A stretch of 38,725 nucleotides of DNA, from the NCBI GenBank assembly GCA_964475955.1, contig CAYYZY010000061.1, forward strand, positions 1-38,725. Reading direction: 5' to 3'. The DNA comes from DATKZH01 sp964475955 (lineage in GTDB: Bacteria > Planctomycetota > Planctomycetia > Pirellulales > Thermoguttaceae). Of this stretch, positions 31,278-38,725 are shown one piece after another. Position 1 is the stretch's first letter, and each line of letters starts with the position of its first letter. A model generated the notes under the pieces. The model was not told the DNA's origin. It was given only the letters and a program-made list of their open reading frames with translations, and did no database searches. Position numbers and translations under genes: made by a program.

Positions 31278-32240
31278 CTACTCCCGGCCAAACGCCAACG
31301 CGGTCGACTCCATGGTGGCGTCCCCACGGGGATACCAGTAGGGGCGGGCTTCGAGGGTGGAGCCTTTTTGCGGGCGGCCGTAGCGGAAGGTGATCCGCCA
31401 GAAGCCGGCTTCCTCCGGAATGCGCTTCCAGGCGTCGAAGAGGCCCGCCAGCCGCGCCTTGAGCCGCTCGAGCCGTCGGCGGTTCTTCGCGGCCTCCGCC
31501 CCCTCGAGGTCTTCGATCGCCCGATCCCGCCACCACGCCTCGCGCCACAGGTAGAACGTGCGCAGGTACAGGACCGTTTTGTCGACGCCGGCCCGGAACT
31601 GGACGTATCGCTTTTCGTCCGGCGCGTTGGCGGCGTCGGTGCGGGCGAACGCCGCCTCGACGCGGTCGGCCGCGGCCATCGCCCGCGCGTTCGATTCCAG
31701 CATCTTCGGAAGCGGGTACTTCTTGTAGGCCGCTTCCATTCGATCGGGTCGCGGGTGGAAGGTCATGGTCCACTTGAGGTAGGTGGGGTGGATGCCTTGG
31801 AAGTACTTTTCCTGGAACGCGTCCTGGGTGGCCAGCAGGGCCTCGGCCGCGGCCGCCGCGTTGTCTCTGCCCAGATGCAGCGCGCAGAAGTCGCGGGTGA
31901 CGTCGATCAGCGACGCGTCGGGATCCCAGGCCAGGCGGCTCAGCAGGTAGGCGTTCGCCTGGCCCGGGGTGAATCCGCGGGTATACATCCGAAAGCCGTT
32001 CCAGTAGCCCGCCCAGGAGATCGGCGACTTCTGCGGCGCGCCCTTCTGGTCGCGGAGGTAGCCGGGCTCCCAGTCGGGCCAGATGCAGCCTTCCGACCAG
32101 GGCCCCCAGGCGTTGATGCCTTGCACGCCGTTGGCCCGGCAGTCGCGAACGGCGTCGCGGTACCGTTTCATGTAGCAGAACAGGCGCGACCAGCCGTCGA
32201 ACTGGCGAAATACGTCGAAGATGACCACGAAGGCCCGTTG
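31278..32240 (-). pseudogene. C-terminal fragment of an alpha-glucuronidase-like (GH67-like) protein
   Basis: About 320 residues without a proper 5' end. The readable sequence starts AFVVIFDVFRQFDGWSRLF, then GVQGINAWGPWSEGCIWPDW, GFTPGQANAYLLSRLAWDPDASL and a helical tail to WYPRGDATMESTALAFGRE. The GQANAY-SRLAWDPD block resembles the end of the GH67 barrel (LAQANLYAFGRLAWDPD), so an alpha-glucuronidase-like barrel protein is my best guess; GH115-type or DUF4838 relatives remain possible. At ~32232-32243 the frame joins a different gene, the PQQ-type propeller, one frame out. An ATG at 32171 overlapping the propeller stop could allow translation of the fragment, but the catalytic N-terminal barrel is absent. 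Confidence 0.65.
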
Positions 32241-33010
32241 GCGGTCTTGTTGGCCGGGCGGTCGTAGCGCCAGAGGAAGGTGCCGTCGGCGGCGTCGACG
32301 CTGATCACGCCCTTCTTCGTCAGCGTGACGTACTGGATCACCCGGCCGATCGACGCCCGGATGACCGAGCTGTACTCCGCCGGATCGCCGACGGGCGAGC
32401 CCCAGAGTGGGCGGCCGGTTTGCTTGTCGAGGGCGAGGACGGTGGCCCGCGGGCCGCCGGGCGTGCAGACGAGCTTGTCGCCGTCGATGAGCACCGATTC
32501 GGAGTAGCCCCACTTGGGCGCCTGGCCGCCGAACTCGGCGACCAGGTGGTGGCGCCAGGCGATGCGCCCGTTGCGCGCGTCCATGGCCACCAGGTCGCCG
32601 GCGATGCCCAGGGTGTAGAGGCGGCCCTCGTCGAAGGTGGGCGTGGAGCGCGGGCCCGGATACCCGCCCCCGCCGTGCCGGACAGGCCCGATCGGCGTCG
32701 CCCAGGCGAGCCGGCCCTCGCGGGTCCAATCCAGCGCGATCACGACCTCCTGGCCGTCGCGCGTTCCCATCAGGTAAAGGAAATTGCCGAAAACCGACGG
32801 CCCGCTGTAGCCCTCGCCCAGTCCGCCCGCTTGCCACAGCAGCTTCGGCCCCTCCGGCGGCCACTCGCCGAGGAGCCCCGTTTCCGTGCAGAGGCCGTCC
32901 CGATTCGGCCCCCGCCAGGCGGGCCAGTCGTCGGCCATCGCGGGGACGGCCGGCGACACGAGCAGTAGGGCACACGCTGCGGCGGGCAGCAGGGGCGAGA
33001 TCTTCAACAT
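32168..33010 (-). pseudogene. PQQ-like beta-propeller protein, 3'-truncated
   Basis: Secreted propeller with a signal peptide (MLKISPLLPAAACALLLVSP) followed by DDWPAWRGPNRDGLCTETGLLGEWP, the standard opening of planctomycete PQQ-repeat proteins, and blades such as TPTFDEGRLYTLGIAGDLVAMDARNGRIAW and TVLALDKQTGRPLWGSPVGDPAEYSS. The usual protein has ~400-450 residues; here native sequence stops at YDRPANKTAN (~residue 258) and the frame then reads out-of-phase DNA of the neighbouring glycosidase fragment to a stop at 32168. The ATG at 33010 follows GGAAGG. The function of such proteins is usually unknown; they are not proven quinoproteins. Confidence 0.78.
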
Positions 33011-33239
33011 GCGTCTTCCTTCCGGTAGCACGGGATGACGATCGCGGGCGTCCACGCCGCGCCGGAGCGACTTCGCCGCCGTCTGCCTTCATCACCCTAC
33101 TCTACGGAGGCAGTCCCGTCCCGTCAAGCGAGTGGCTTGACGGACGAGTCAATTAGGGTGTGCACCGTCCACCAAGCACGGAGCGGTTGCGAGGCCAGAG
33201 TATTCAACCCACAGGTTCCTTGACGTCTCGCCCCGCAGC

Positions 33240-35366
33240 TCATTCTCCCTCCGGCATGACCATCTTCGGCCGCTTCACCTGCCTGGGCAACTCGACCCAC
33301 TCCGCCGGGCCGACCAGACCGATCTTGCCGGTGTCGATCGGCTGGAACCCGATCTCGAGTGCGGGCGAGTCGGGGGCGAGCGTGAAGTCGCCGTGGGCCG
33401 GGTCGGCGAACTTCGGGTCGGCGACGATGCTGCGGGCGTCGTGCCCCTTCGCCTGCCACTCGGCCAGGGTGAGCCCGCCGGGGAACGTGGGCCGTCCGGC
33501 GGCGTCCCAGTAGCAGTTCGACTCGAGGCGGTAATTGCCGTTCGACCAGTTGCCGCCGAGCATGGGGACGCCGTCGGAATAGATCACGTTCCGCTCGACG
33601 GTGAACGAGTTGTGCTCCTCCTCGCGCGAGCGGCGGATCTGACCGTAGGTGGCCGACAGGGCGAGCACGTTGTTGCGCACCAGGTTGTCGCGTCCGTAGT
33701 GCTGGTGGAACGCGCCGTCCTTGACGCGGTAGACGACGTTGTTCTCCATCAGGATCCCGGTGCTTCCCTCGTCAGTATAGAGGCCCCAGCCGCCGTAGGC
33801 GTAGGAGAGGACGTGGTGGATGCGGTTGTAGCGGAGCTGCGTGCCGGGAGAGAGGCCCAGGCAGTAGATGCCGCCCATGTCGCTGAGCCGGCCCCAGCCG
33901 AGGTGGTGGATGTGGTTGTACTCGACGCGGTTGTGGTGGGCCGTCGTGGGGGCGTATCCCCAGCTCCATCCCACGGAGATGCCCGTGTAGAGGAAGTCGC
34001 AGATCTCGTTGTGCGAGACCGTGTTGTGCGATGTGCGCCCGATCCACACACCCACGCCCGCGTGATACACGTTGCCGCCGTCGTGGAGGAAGCAGTTGTG
34101 CACGGCGTTCCGTTCCGCCTGCATCTCGGGCTCCTCGGGGAGCCGCGTTTCGCCGAGGCGCACGGCGCCGGCGCCCAGGTCGTGGATTTCGCACTGCTCG
34201 ACCCGGTTGTCCTTCGAGCCGAGTTGGAGCCAGAGGCCGTATCCGCCGGTGTGGGCGACCTCGCACCCGGTGAACCGGCAGTGCCGGGCGCCGAGGGCGT
34301 AGACGGCGGCCGTCTCCAGCCCGGCGGCCGCCTGGCCGTCGACCGTTTCGGCCTCGGGCATGGTCCAGGCGGTGTGCTGGAAGGAGAGCCCTTCGAAGCG
34401 GAGGTGCTCGACGGGCTTGCCGCCGGCCGGGTCGCCCTCCAGGCGGAGCAATTCCTCGGCATTGGGGGCGATCGCCTGGACCTCGGTCATGTCTTCCCCG
34501 GGACGCGGGTAGTAGGTCAGCAGACCCGAGTCGCGGTCGAGGTACCACTCGCCGGGAGCGTCGAGCGCCTCGGGGACGAATTCGAGGTAGTACCGCTGAC
34601 TCTTCTCCCAGTAGCCCATGGGCCAGCCGCTGGAGGCGGTGAAGCGGACGAGCTTCTTCTCGGTGTCGAGCGACTGGATGCGGTGGCGCGACGCGGTCCA
34701 CGAGTGATAGACGACGGCGACCGCGTCGTCCAAACTCCACGACGGATCGAGGTCGTCGTTCTGGTAGAAGATGGAGACCTTGGTCTTCGGGTCGCGACGG
34801 GCGGCTCCGCGGTCCTTGTACGGCACGCCGGGCCCGCCGGAGCGGAAGAAGCCGTCGTTGGGCGTACGCGCCGGGGTTGCCCGCCTGCCGTCGACGAAAA
34901 GCTGCCGGAAATACCACTGGCCCGCTTCGACGGCCGGGACGACCGTGGTCCACGTCGGGCCGTCGCCCTGCTTCTTCCAGCCGGCGATGGGCAGGCCGCC
35001 GCAGATGACCGGCTTCCCGCCCGGCCCGGCGGCGTAGGTGATCGGGGCCTGCTCGGTGCCGGAGTCCTGCGGCTCGAACACCAGCGGGCCGCTTACGCGA
35101 TACGTTCCGCCGGCGATCTGCACGCGAAGCGGCCTGGCCGGCCCCCCCCGGGCGTTAAGCCGGCGGATGGCGTCGCGGGCCGCCTGGATCGTGGCCAGGG
35201 GGCCGTCGCTGCCATCGGGCTTGGGCTCGGCCAGGGTGCCGCTCCAGGCGTCGTTGCCCGCAGGGGAGACGTAGAAATCGGCGTCCGGCGCCGCGGCTTG
35301 CGCGAGCGCCGCGGCCATGGCGAGGGTTCCGGCAAGCAGCAGGCACAGGGTTCGGCTGAGCGACAT
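33240..35366 (-). CDS. Secreted right-handed beta-helix protein, GH141-like
   Basis: A 708-residue protein with a signal peptide (MSLSRTLCLLLAGTLAMAAA) followed by DFYVSPAGNDAWSGTLAEP, ATIQAARDAIR and VQIAGGTYRVSGPLVFEPQDSG, the opening seen in GH141 and related beta-helix proteins. The middle contains long parallel-helix rungs with stacked His/Asn (HNTVSHNEICDFLYTGISVG, NRVEYNHIHHLGWGRLSDMG, NRIHHVLSYAYGGWGLYTDEG). The end carries IVADPKFADPAHGDFTLAPDSPALEIGFQP, typical of this architecture. GH141 includes an alpha-L-fucosidase from rhamnogalacturonan-II degradation and a xylanase; the assignment to GH141 rather than another beta-helix family is from resemblance only. The ATG at 35366 follows GAGGAG. 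Its neighbourhood of fucosidases and an L-fucose isomerase fits a fucosidase role. Confidence 0.85.
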   Translation of the reverse strand: MSLSRTLCLLLAGTLAMAAALAQAAAPDADFYVSPAGNDAWSGTLAEPKPDGSDGPLATIQAARDAIRRLNARGGPARPLRVQIAGGTYRVSGPLVFEPQDSGTEQAPITYAAGPGGKPVICGGLPIAGWKKQGDGPTWTTVVPAVEAGQWYFRQLFVDGRRATPARTPNDGFFRSGGPGVPYKDRGAARRDPKTKVSIFYQNDDLDPSWSLDDAVAVVYHSWTASRHRIQSLDTEKKLVRFTASSGWPMGYWEKSQRYYLEFVPEALDAPGEWYLDRDSGLLTYYPRPGEDMTEVQAIAPNAEELLRLEGDPAGGKPVEHLRFEGLSFQHTAWTMPEAETVDGQAAAGLETAAVYALGARHCRFTGCEVAHTGGYGLWLQLGSKDNRVEQCEIHDLGAGAVRLGETRLPEEPEMQAERNAVHNCFLHDGGNVYHAGVGVWIGRTSHNTVSHNEICDFLYTGISVGWSWGYAPTTAHHNRVEYNHIHHLGWGRLSDMGGIYCLGLSPGTQLRYNRIHHVLSYAYGGWGLYTDEGSTGILMENNVVYRVKDGAFHQHYGRDNLVRNNVLALSATYGQIRRSREEEHNSFTVERNVIYSDGVPMLGGNWSNGNYRLESNCYWDAAGRPTFPGGLTLAEWQAKGHDARSIVADPKFADPAHGDFTLAPDSPALEIGFQPIDTGKIGLVGPAEWVELPRQVKRPKMVMPEGE

Positions 35367-35653
35367 GATCCACTCCTCTTGTCAGGGCGTTTCGTAAGGC
35401 CGATGTGGGCGCGGCGACCGCGAACCTGGGAGGACCGCAGCATGCGTAGGATAGGGCATCAGGTTCGCGCAAGCAACGATAATCGTCGCAGCGGCACGTT
35501 CCGTTCGCTCGTCCGCTTTCCGCCTGTGGAGCAAGGGGGAAACGGTCAACGCCGTGGCTTGTGGAGGGGGATTCCAGGTCCCGGTCGATCCGCTGGGCGG
35601 CTTAGTACGACAGTACAGGTTCGACTCGGATGCGGGATTCGGCAGCCTGGAGG

Positions 35654-35775
35654 TAACTTCTCAAAAAGCCCGTGATGAGACTCGTTCTCACACCACAAGT
35701 ACCCCAAAAATGCCGGGAAAAACGCATTTCGTCCTGCATGATTGGCCTTATTGTCACGGGGTTATTGAGAACTTA
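35654..35775. repeat. 122-bp element with 21-bp inverted ends
   Basis: TAACTTCTCAAAAAGCCCGT (with G, 35654-35674) and CACGGGGTTATTGAGAACTT (with A, 35755-35775) are inverted copies with 3 mismatches in 21. The interior is AT-richer than the rest of the window and contains CCCCAAAAATGCCGGGAAAAA. It lies in the 500-bp gap between the ManD-like stop and the beta-helix start, which otherwise holds nothing recognisable. MITE-like; no transposase nearby. Confidence 0.6.
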
Positions 35776-35791
35776 CGCCTGGAGCGGCGTC

Positions 35792-35808
35792 CGGATTTCC
35801 CAAATGAC
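35792..35808 (+). repeat. 17-bp exact repeat, copy 2
   Basis: Second copy of CGGATTTCCCAAATGAC (first at 24881), 16 bp beyond the 122-bp element and about 60 bp before the ManD-like stop. May mark a further dispersed-repeat family. Confidence 0.5.
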
Positions 35809-35867
35809 CACGCGTTTTGCCACGCTTCACGTCGAAATCGGCCGCTGGTCGATCTTGCGCTGTTGTA

Positions 35868-37190
35868 TTAGGGTCGAACGCTGGTGCCGTCGCGCCGCCG
35901 CAACGGCTGCCAGATGCCCTGGCCGGTTCCCCAGGCGCCGGCCTTCGCGGCGAGCGATTCATTGAGGTCGACGCCCAGGCCGGGCGCCTCGTTGACGACC
36001 ATGTAGCCGTTCTCGACCGTCGGCGTGCCGGGGAAGATCTCGCGGAGTTGATCGGAGACGTGTACGTATTCCTGGATCCCGAAGTTGTGAATCGCCAGGT
36101 CGAGGTGGGCGTTGGCCGCGTGCCCCGGCGGGGAGACGTCGGACGGGCCGTGCCACGCCGACCGCACCCCGAACCACTCCGCCAGCGCGGCGATCTTGCG
36201 CGCCACGGAGAGACCGCCGGTCTGCGAGACGTGCACGCGGATGAAGTCGATCAGGCGCCCGGTGATCAGGTCGATCCACTCGTGGGGATTGTTGAACAGC
36301 TCGCCCATGGCGATCGGCACCGAGGTCTGCCGCCGAAGCATCGCGAAGTAGCCGTTGGCTTCCGGCGCGAAGGGATCCTCGATGAAATAGGGCCGGTAGG
36401 GCTCCAGGTCCTCGATGAGGCGAATGGCGTCGATGGGCGGCACGCGCTCGTGGACGTCGTGCAATAGCTCGATCTCCTCGCCGCACGTCTTTCGGATGTG
36501 CTCGAACATCCGCGGCACGGCGCGCAAATAGGGGCCGGCGTTCATCAGTTCGTCGGAAGGCAGCCCGAAGCCGGCCTTCTTGAAGTCGGCCCCGCGGGAA
36601 AGATGCGGCGCCCCGTAGCCGCCCAGTTGGATGCGCACGTGCCGGAATCCTTGCGACATCGCCTCCCGCACGCGGTCCTCCAACTCCGAGATGTCGTCGC
36701 CGTTGCAGTGCCGGTACGTGTCGACGGCGAAGCGACACTTCCCGCCGAGCAGTTCGTAGACGGGCATGCCCGCCCGCTTCCCCTTGATGTCCCAGAGCGC
36801 CTGATCGAGTCCGCTGAGGGCGTTGTTCAGCACCGGCCCGTTGCGCCAGTACGACGAGGTGTAGGCGGTCTGCCAGAGGTCTTCGATGTTGTCGGCGCTG
36901 CGTCCGACGGCGAACGGGCGAAGGTACTCCTTGACGGCCGTCTCGACCGTCATCGGCCGCTGCTGGAAGGTCGCGCAGCCCAGCCCGTAGAGCCCCGGCT
37001 CGCTCGTCTCGACCTTGACGACGTTGAGGTTGTGAACGCGGATGCACCGCACGTCCGTGATCTTCAGCGGCGCCAGGCCCCGCGTTGCCTTTCGGTATTT
37101 CTCTGCGGAGGGACTATCCTGAGCGACGCTCTCGAGGGCCCCGCCCGTCGCCCCGATTCCCAGCGCGAGCAACATCGTGCGTCGATTCAT
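35868..37190 (-). CDS. ManD/RspA-like enolase-superfamily dehydratase
   Basis: ManD-family enzymes dehydrate D-mannonate or related sugar acids using an enolase-superfamily barrel. The 440-residue protein opens with a twin-arginine-type leader (MNRRTMLLALGIGATGGAL). The N-terminal cap is PLKITDVRCIRVHNLNVVKV, and barrel motifs are LLHDVHERVPP (D245, H247), FIEDPF (E271), IAMGELFNNP (E297), DFIRVHVSQTGGLSVARK, AWHGPSDVSPPGHAANAHLDLAIHNFGIQEY (H347, D351). These three acidic residues are the expected metal ligands. The start at 37190 follows GGGAG. Export would be unusual for a sugar-acid dehydratase, but secreted enolase-superfamily members occur in planctomycetes. It may act on uronate-derived acids from the local glycosidases; the substrate is not determined. 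Confidence 0.9.
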   Translation of the reverse strand: MNRRTMLLALGIGATGGALESVAQDSPSAEKYRKATRGLAPLKITDVRCIRVHNLNVVKVETSEPGLYGLGCATFQQRPMTVETAVKEYLRPFAVGRSADNIEDLWQTAYTSSYWRNGPVLNNALSGLDQALWDIKGKRAGMPVYELLGGKCRFAVDTYRHCNGDDISELEDRVREAMSQGFRHVRIQLGGYGAPHLSRGADFKKAGFGLPSDELMNAGPYLRAVPRMFEHIRKTCGEEIELLHDVHERVPPIDAIRLIEDLEPYRPYFIEDPFAPEANGYFAMLRRQTSVPIAMGELFNNPHEWIDLITGRLIDFIRVHVSQTGGLSVARKIAALAEWFGVRSAWHGPSDVSPPGHAANAHLDLAIHNFGIQEYVHVSDQLREIFPGTPTVENGYMVVNEAPGLGVDLNESLAAKAGAWGTGQGIWQPLRRRDGTSVRP

Positions 37191-37672
37191 GGCTCCCTAC
37201 TCCCGTGGTTCTCGGCCGATTGGCTCGATCGGCGAACTCGCCCGGCGACTCATCCCTCCACGCCGTGGTCTGCTCGCAGGAGTCGCCCGGTTGTGGCCGT
37301 CAATCATAACCGCTTCCTCGCCAGACCGGCAACTCGTGCGGGCCGCTGACGGCCGGCCGAGGATCGCGCACAAAGAGGGCGGTCGGCCCATCGCCCGTGG
37401 GGCACGTTTCCAACGTGCCCGGCACGAGGGAATCGCGTTCCACGTGTTGACTCCTCGAACCGAGCCACCCGCCCGCCGTCGGGGCGGTGATCGGCAATCC
37501 GACGGCAGTGACGCAATACAAGCATGATCGGCAGGGACGGCTCAGGGAGCGGGCGGTGGAAACCTGCGTCGCGCCGGGCGATAATGGGCCCTCGGCGGCG
37601 TCGGCCGCACGTCGAGCCCGCGTCCTCGAAACCAACGAATGATCCTCAGCCACTCATAAGGAACGCAGAAGC
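37191..37672. other. Divergent region between ManD-like gene and partial glycosidase
   Basis: About 480 bp with no gene. It contains the palindrome at 37397 and, at 37580-37585, GATAAT preceded by a GC-rich stretch, a possible -10 for the plus-strand gene starting at 37673, but no convincing -35 was seen. Confidence 0.35.
37397..37443. repeat. Degraded copy of the GTGGGGCACGTTTCC palindrome
   Basis: The left arm (37397-37419, ending CCAACGTGCC) matches the right half of the 25132 element at full length, while the right arm (37421-37443, GGCACGAGGG...) is about 17/23 identical. A decayed member of the same family. Confidence 0.7.
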
Positions 37673-38725
37673 ATGATACGGTCGGTTTGCTGCGTCACGA
37701 TCGCCGCCCTGACGGCGGCCACGGCCACGGCCGGCGACTACGTTTGGGTGGAAGCCGAGAGTGCGACCGAGAAGGTCGAGCACTCCAACGAGTGGTACGA
37801 TCCGGTGGACCGCAAGACCTCCCTCTCCGAAAACGACTGGTGGCACTCCTTCGACGAGCCGTGGATGGACTCCGGATACGTCGTGTGCCCCTTCCGCGTT
37901 CCGACGGCGGGCAGGTACCGGTTCTGGATCCGGCTGAACCTCTCGAGCACCGGCTACCGCTACGCGCTGGACGGCGCCGACCTGGCCGAACTGCCGGTCG
38001 AGCAGTGGCGCGACGCCGATCGCGAGCATCGCGACACGCTCGACCACGAGCGCCGCGTGTTCGACGAGACCTACGTTTCGCACGACGGCTCGAACCGGCA
38101 CAAGCTGGCGTGGATCAAGGGCCCGGAGGTGGAATTGACGGCCGGCGCCCACCGCTTGCGCGTCGAAGTGAAGCCCGGCGACGACGACAAGGGCTTCGCC
38201 GCCGTCGACTGCTTCGTGCTGGCGGCCGAGGGGTTCCGGTTCCGGCCCCGCATGTTCTACAAGCCGGAAGAGCGGGTGCAGACGGCCCTGGAGCTCGATC
38301 CGGCCGAAGCCTGGGCGTTCCCCGAGGTGCGCGACACGTTCGAGCCGTCGCCGATCGACCTGCGTCAGCTCAACGAATCGGTTGCCGGCGAGCACGGCTT
38401 CATCCGGCTCAGCGACGAGGACAGCCACCTGGTGCGCGGCGACGGGGAACCGATCCGTTTCTGGTCGGGCTCCGATTACGCCTGGCGGATTCCGTTCGCC
38501 GACAAGAATCTGACGGTCAGCCCGGCCGAACGCCGGAGCGTGGCGCACCATGCCCGATGGGCGGCCAAGCGGGGGATCAACATGGTCCGTTTTCACGGCC
38601 ACCTGCCCCTCAAGCGGCGTCGCGACGATCCGCCGGTCTCCCGCGAAGACGTCAACGAAGTCGACCTGCACGGCGCCTGGTACATGGTGGCCGCGTTCAA
38701 GGAGGAGGGCATCTACTCGACGCTC
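37673..38725 (+). CDS. Secreted glycosidase-like protein, 3' end outside window
   Basis: The frame is open from ATG 37673 to the last base (351 codons), so the gene is cut by the window edge. It has a signal peptide (MIRSVCCVTIAALTAATATA then GDYVWVEAES) and an N-terminal ~170-residue CBM-like sandwich: SGYVVCPFRVPTAGRYRFWIRL, TAGAHRLRVEVKP. After that comes a second domain leading to RFWSGSDYAWRIPF and AAKRGINMVRFHGHLPLKRR, which has the look of the first strands of a GH-A (GH5/GH39-like) barrel. The catalytic residues lie beyond the window. The ATG follows AAGGA about 11 bases upstream. Divergent from ManD-like, it probably belongs to the same sugar-degradation group. Confidence 0.82.
   Translation, partial: MIRSVCCVTIAALTAATATAGDYVWVEAESATEKVEHSNEWYDPVDRKTSLSENDWWHSFDEPWMDSGYVVCPFRVPTAGRYRFWIRLNLSSTGYRYALDGADLAELPVEQWRDADREHRDTLDHERRVFDETYVSHDGSNRHKLAWIKGPEVELTAGAHRLRVEVKPGDDDKGFAAVDCFVLAAEGFRFRPRMFYKPEERVQTALELDPAEAWAFPEVRDTFEPSPIDLRQLNESVAGEHGFIRLSDEDSHLVRGDGEPIRFWSGSDYAWRIPFADKNLTVSPAERRSVAHHARWAAKRGINMVRFHGHLPLKRRRDDPPVSREDVNEVDLHGAWYMVAAFKEEGIYSTL

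Noticed and set aside
33393..35675. 760-residue plus-strand open frame
   Set aside because: Opposite the beta-helix gene, which has a signal peptide and repeated rungs in the minus frame; the plus frame has no motif.

Overview
The window is very GC-rich, intron-free bacterial DNA with densely packed genes. It most resembles a planctomycete (Planctomycetota, perhaps a Pirellulales-type lineage). This rests on secreted DUF1080, GH29, GH95, GH127 and beta-helix proteins, a C_GCAxxG_C_C protein, a Tat-type enolase-superfamily dehydratase, and many intergenic and intragenic palindromic repeats. Family assignments were made by reading motifs; no database search was run. I saw no rRNA, tRNA, CRISPR array, transposase, phage gene or sulfatase.

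Left part (166-7504, all minus strand): a hypothetical acidic-repeat protein, a C_GCAxxG_C_C protein, a GH29 alpha-L-fucosidase, a DUF1080 protein and a GH95 alpha-L-fucosidase/galactosidase. A 0.7-kb divergent region follows. It carries two 109-bp repeats with 24-bp inverted ends and a good promoter (8114-8143).

Centre (8214-23737, all plus strand): a tightly packed, often start/stop-overlapping surface-glycan assembly cluster. Its order is SpsF-like nucleotidyltransferase, HAD phosphatase, large GT-B protein, Wzx-type flippase, CDP-alcohol phosphotransferase 1, GT2, CDP-alcohol phosphotransferase 2, WaaE-like GT2, CE4-type deacetylase, GT4, GT9 heptosyltransferase, small membrane protein, GT-C-like membrane protein. 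A cytidylyltransferase-like enzyme, a phosphatase and two CDP-alcohol phosphotransferases together suggest a phosphodiester-containing surface glycan. Several of these genes carry palindromic repeats that are translated as part of the protein.

Right part (23730-38725): sugar catabolism. It has an L-fucose/L-arabinose isomerase, a sodium:solute symporter, a GH141-like beta-helix protein, a ManD/RspA-like dehydratase and the start of a secreted glycosidase-like protein that runs off the window. Several genes here are broken. A GH127 gene has lost its middle and its second cysteine pair, a PQQ beta-propeller gene is joined to the 3' end of an alpha-glucuronidase-like gene, and a secreted protein at 23730-24545 looks truncated. 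These are either real deletion scars or assembly joins.

Taken together, a fucose/arabinose-type glycan-degrading region (GH29, GH95, GH127 remnant, GH141-like, isomerase, symporter, ManD) brackets a biosynthetic cluster for a probably novel surface polymer.
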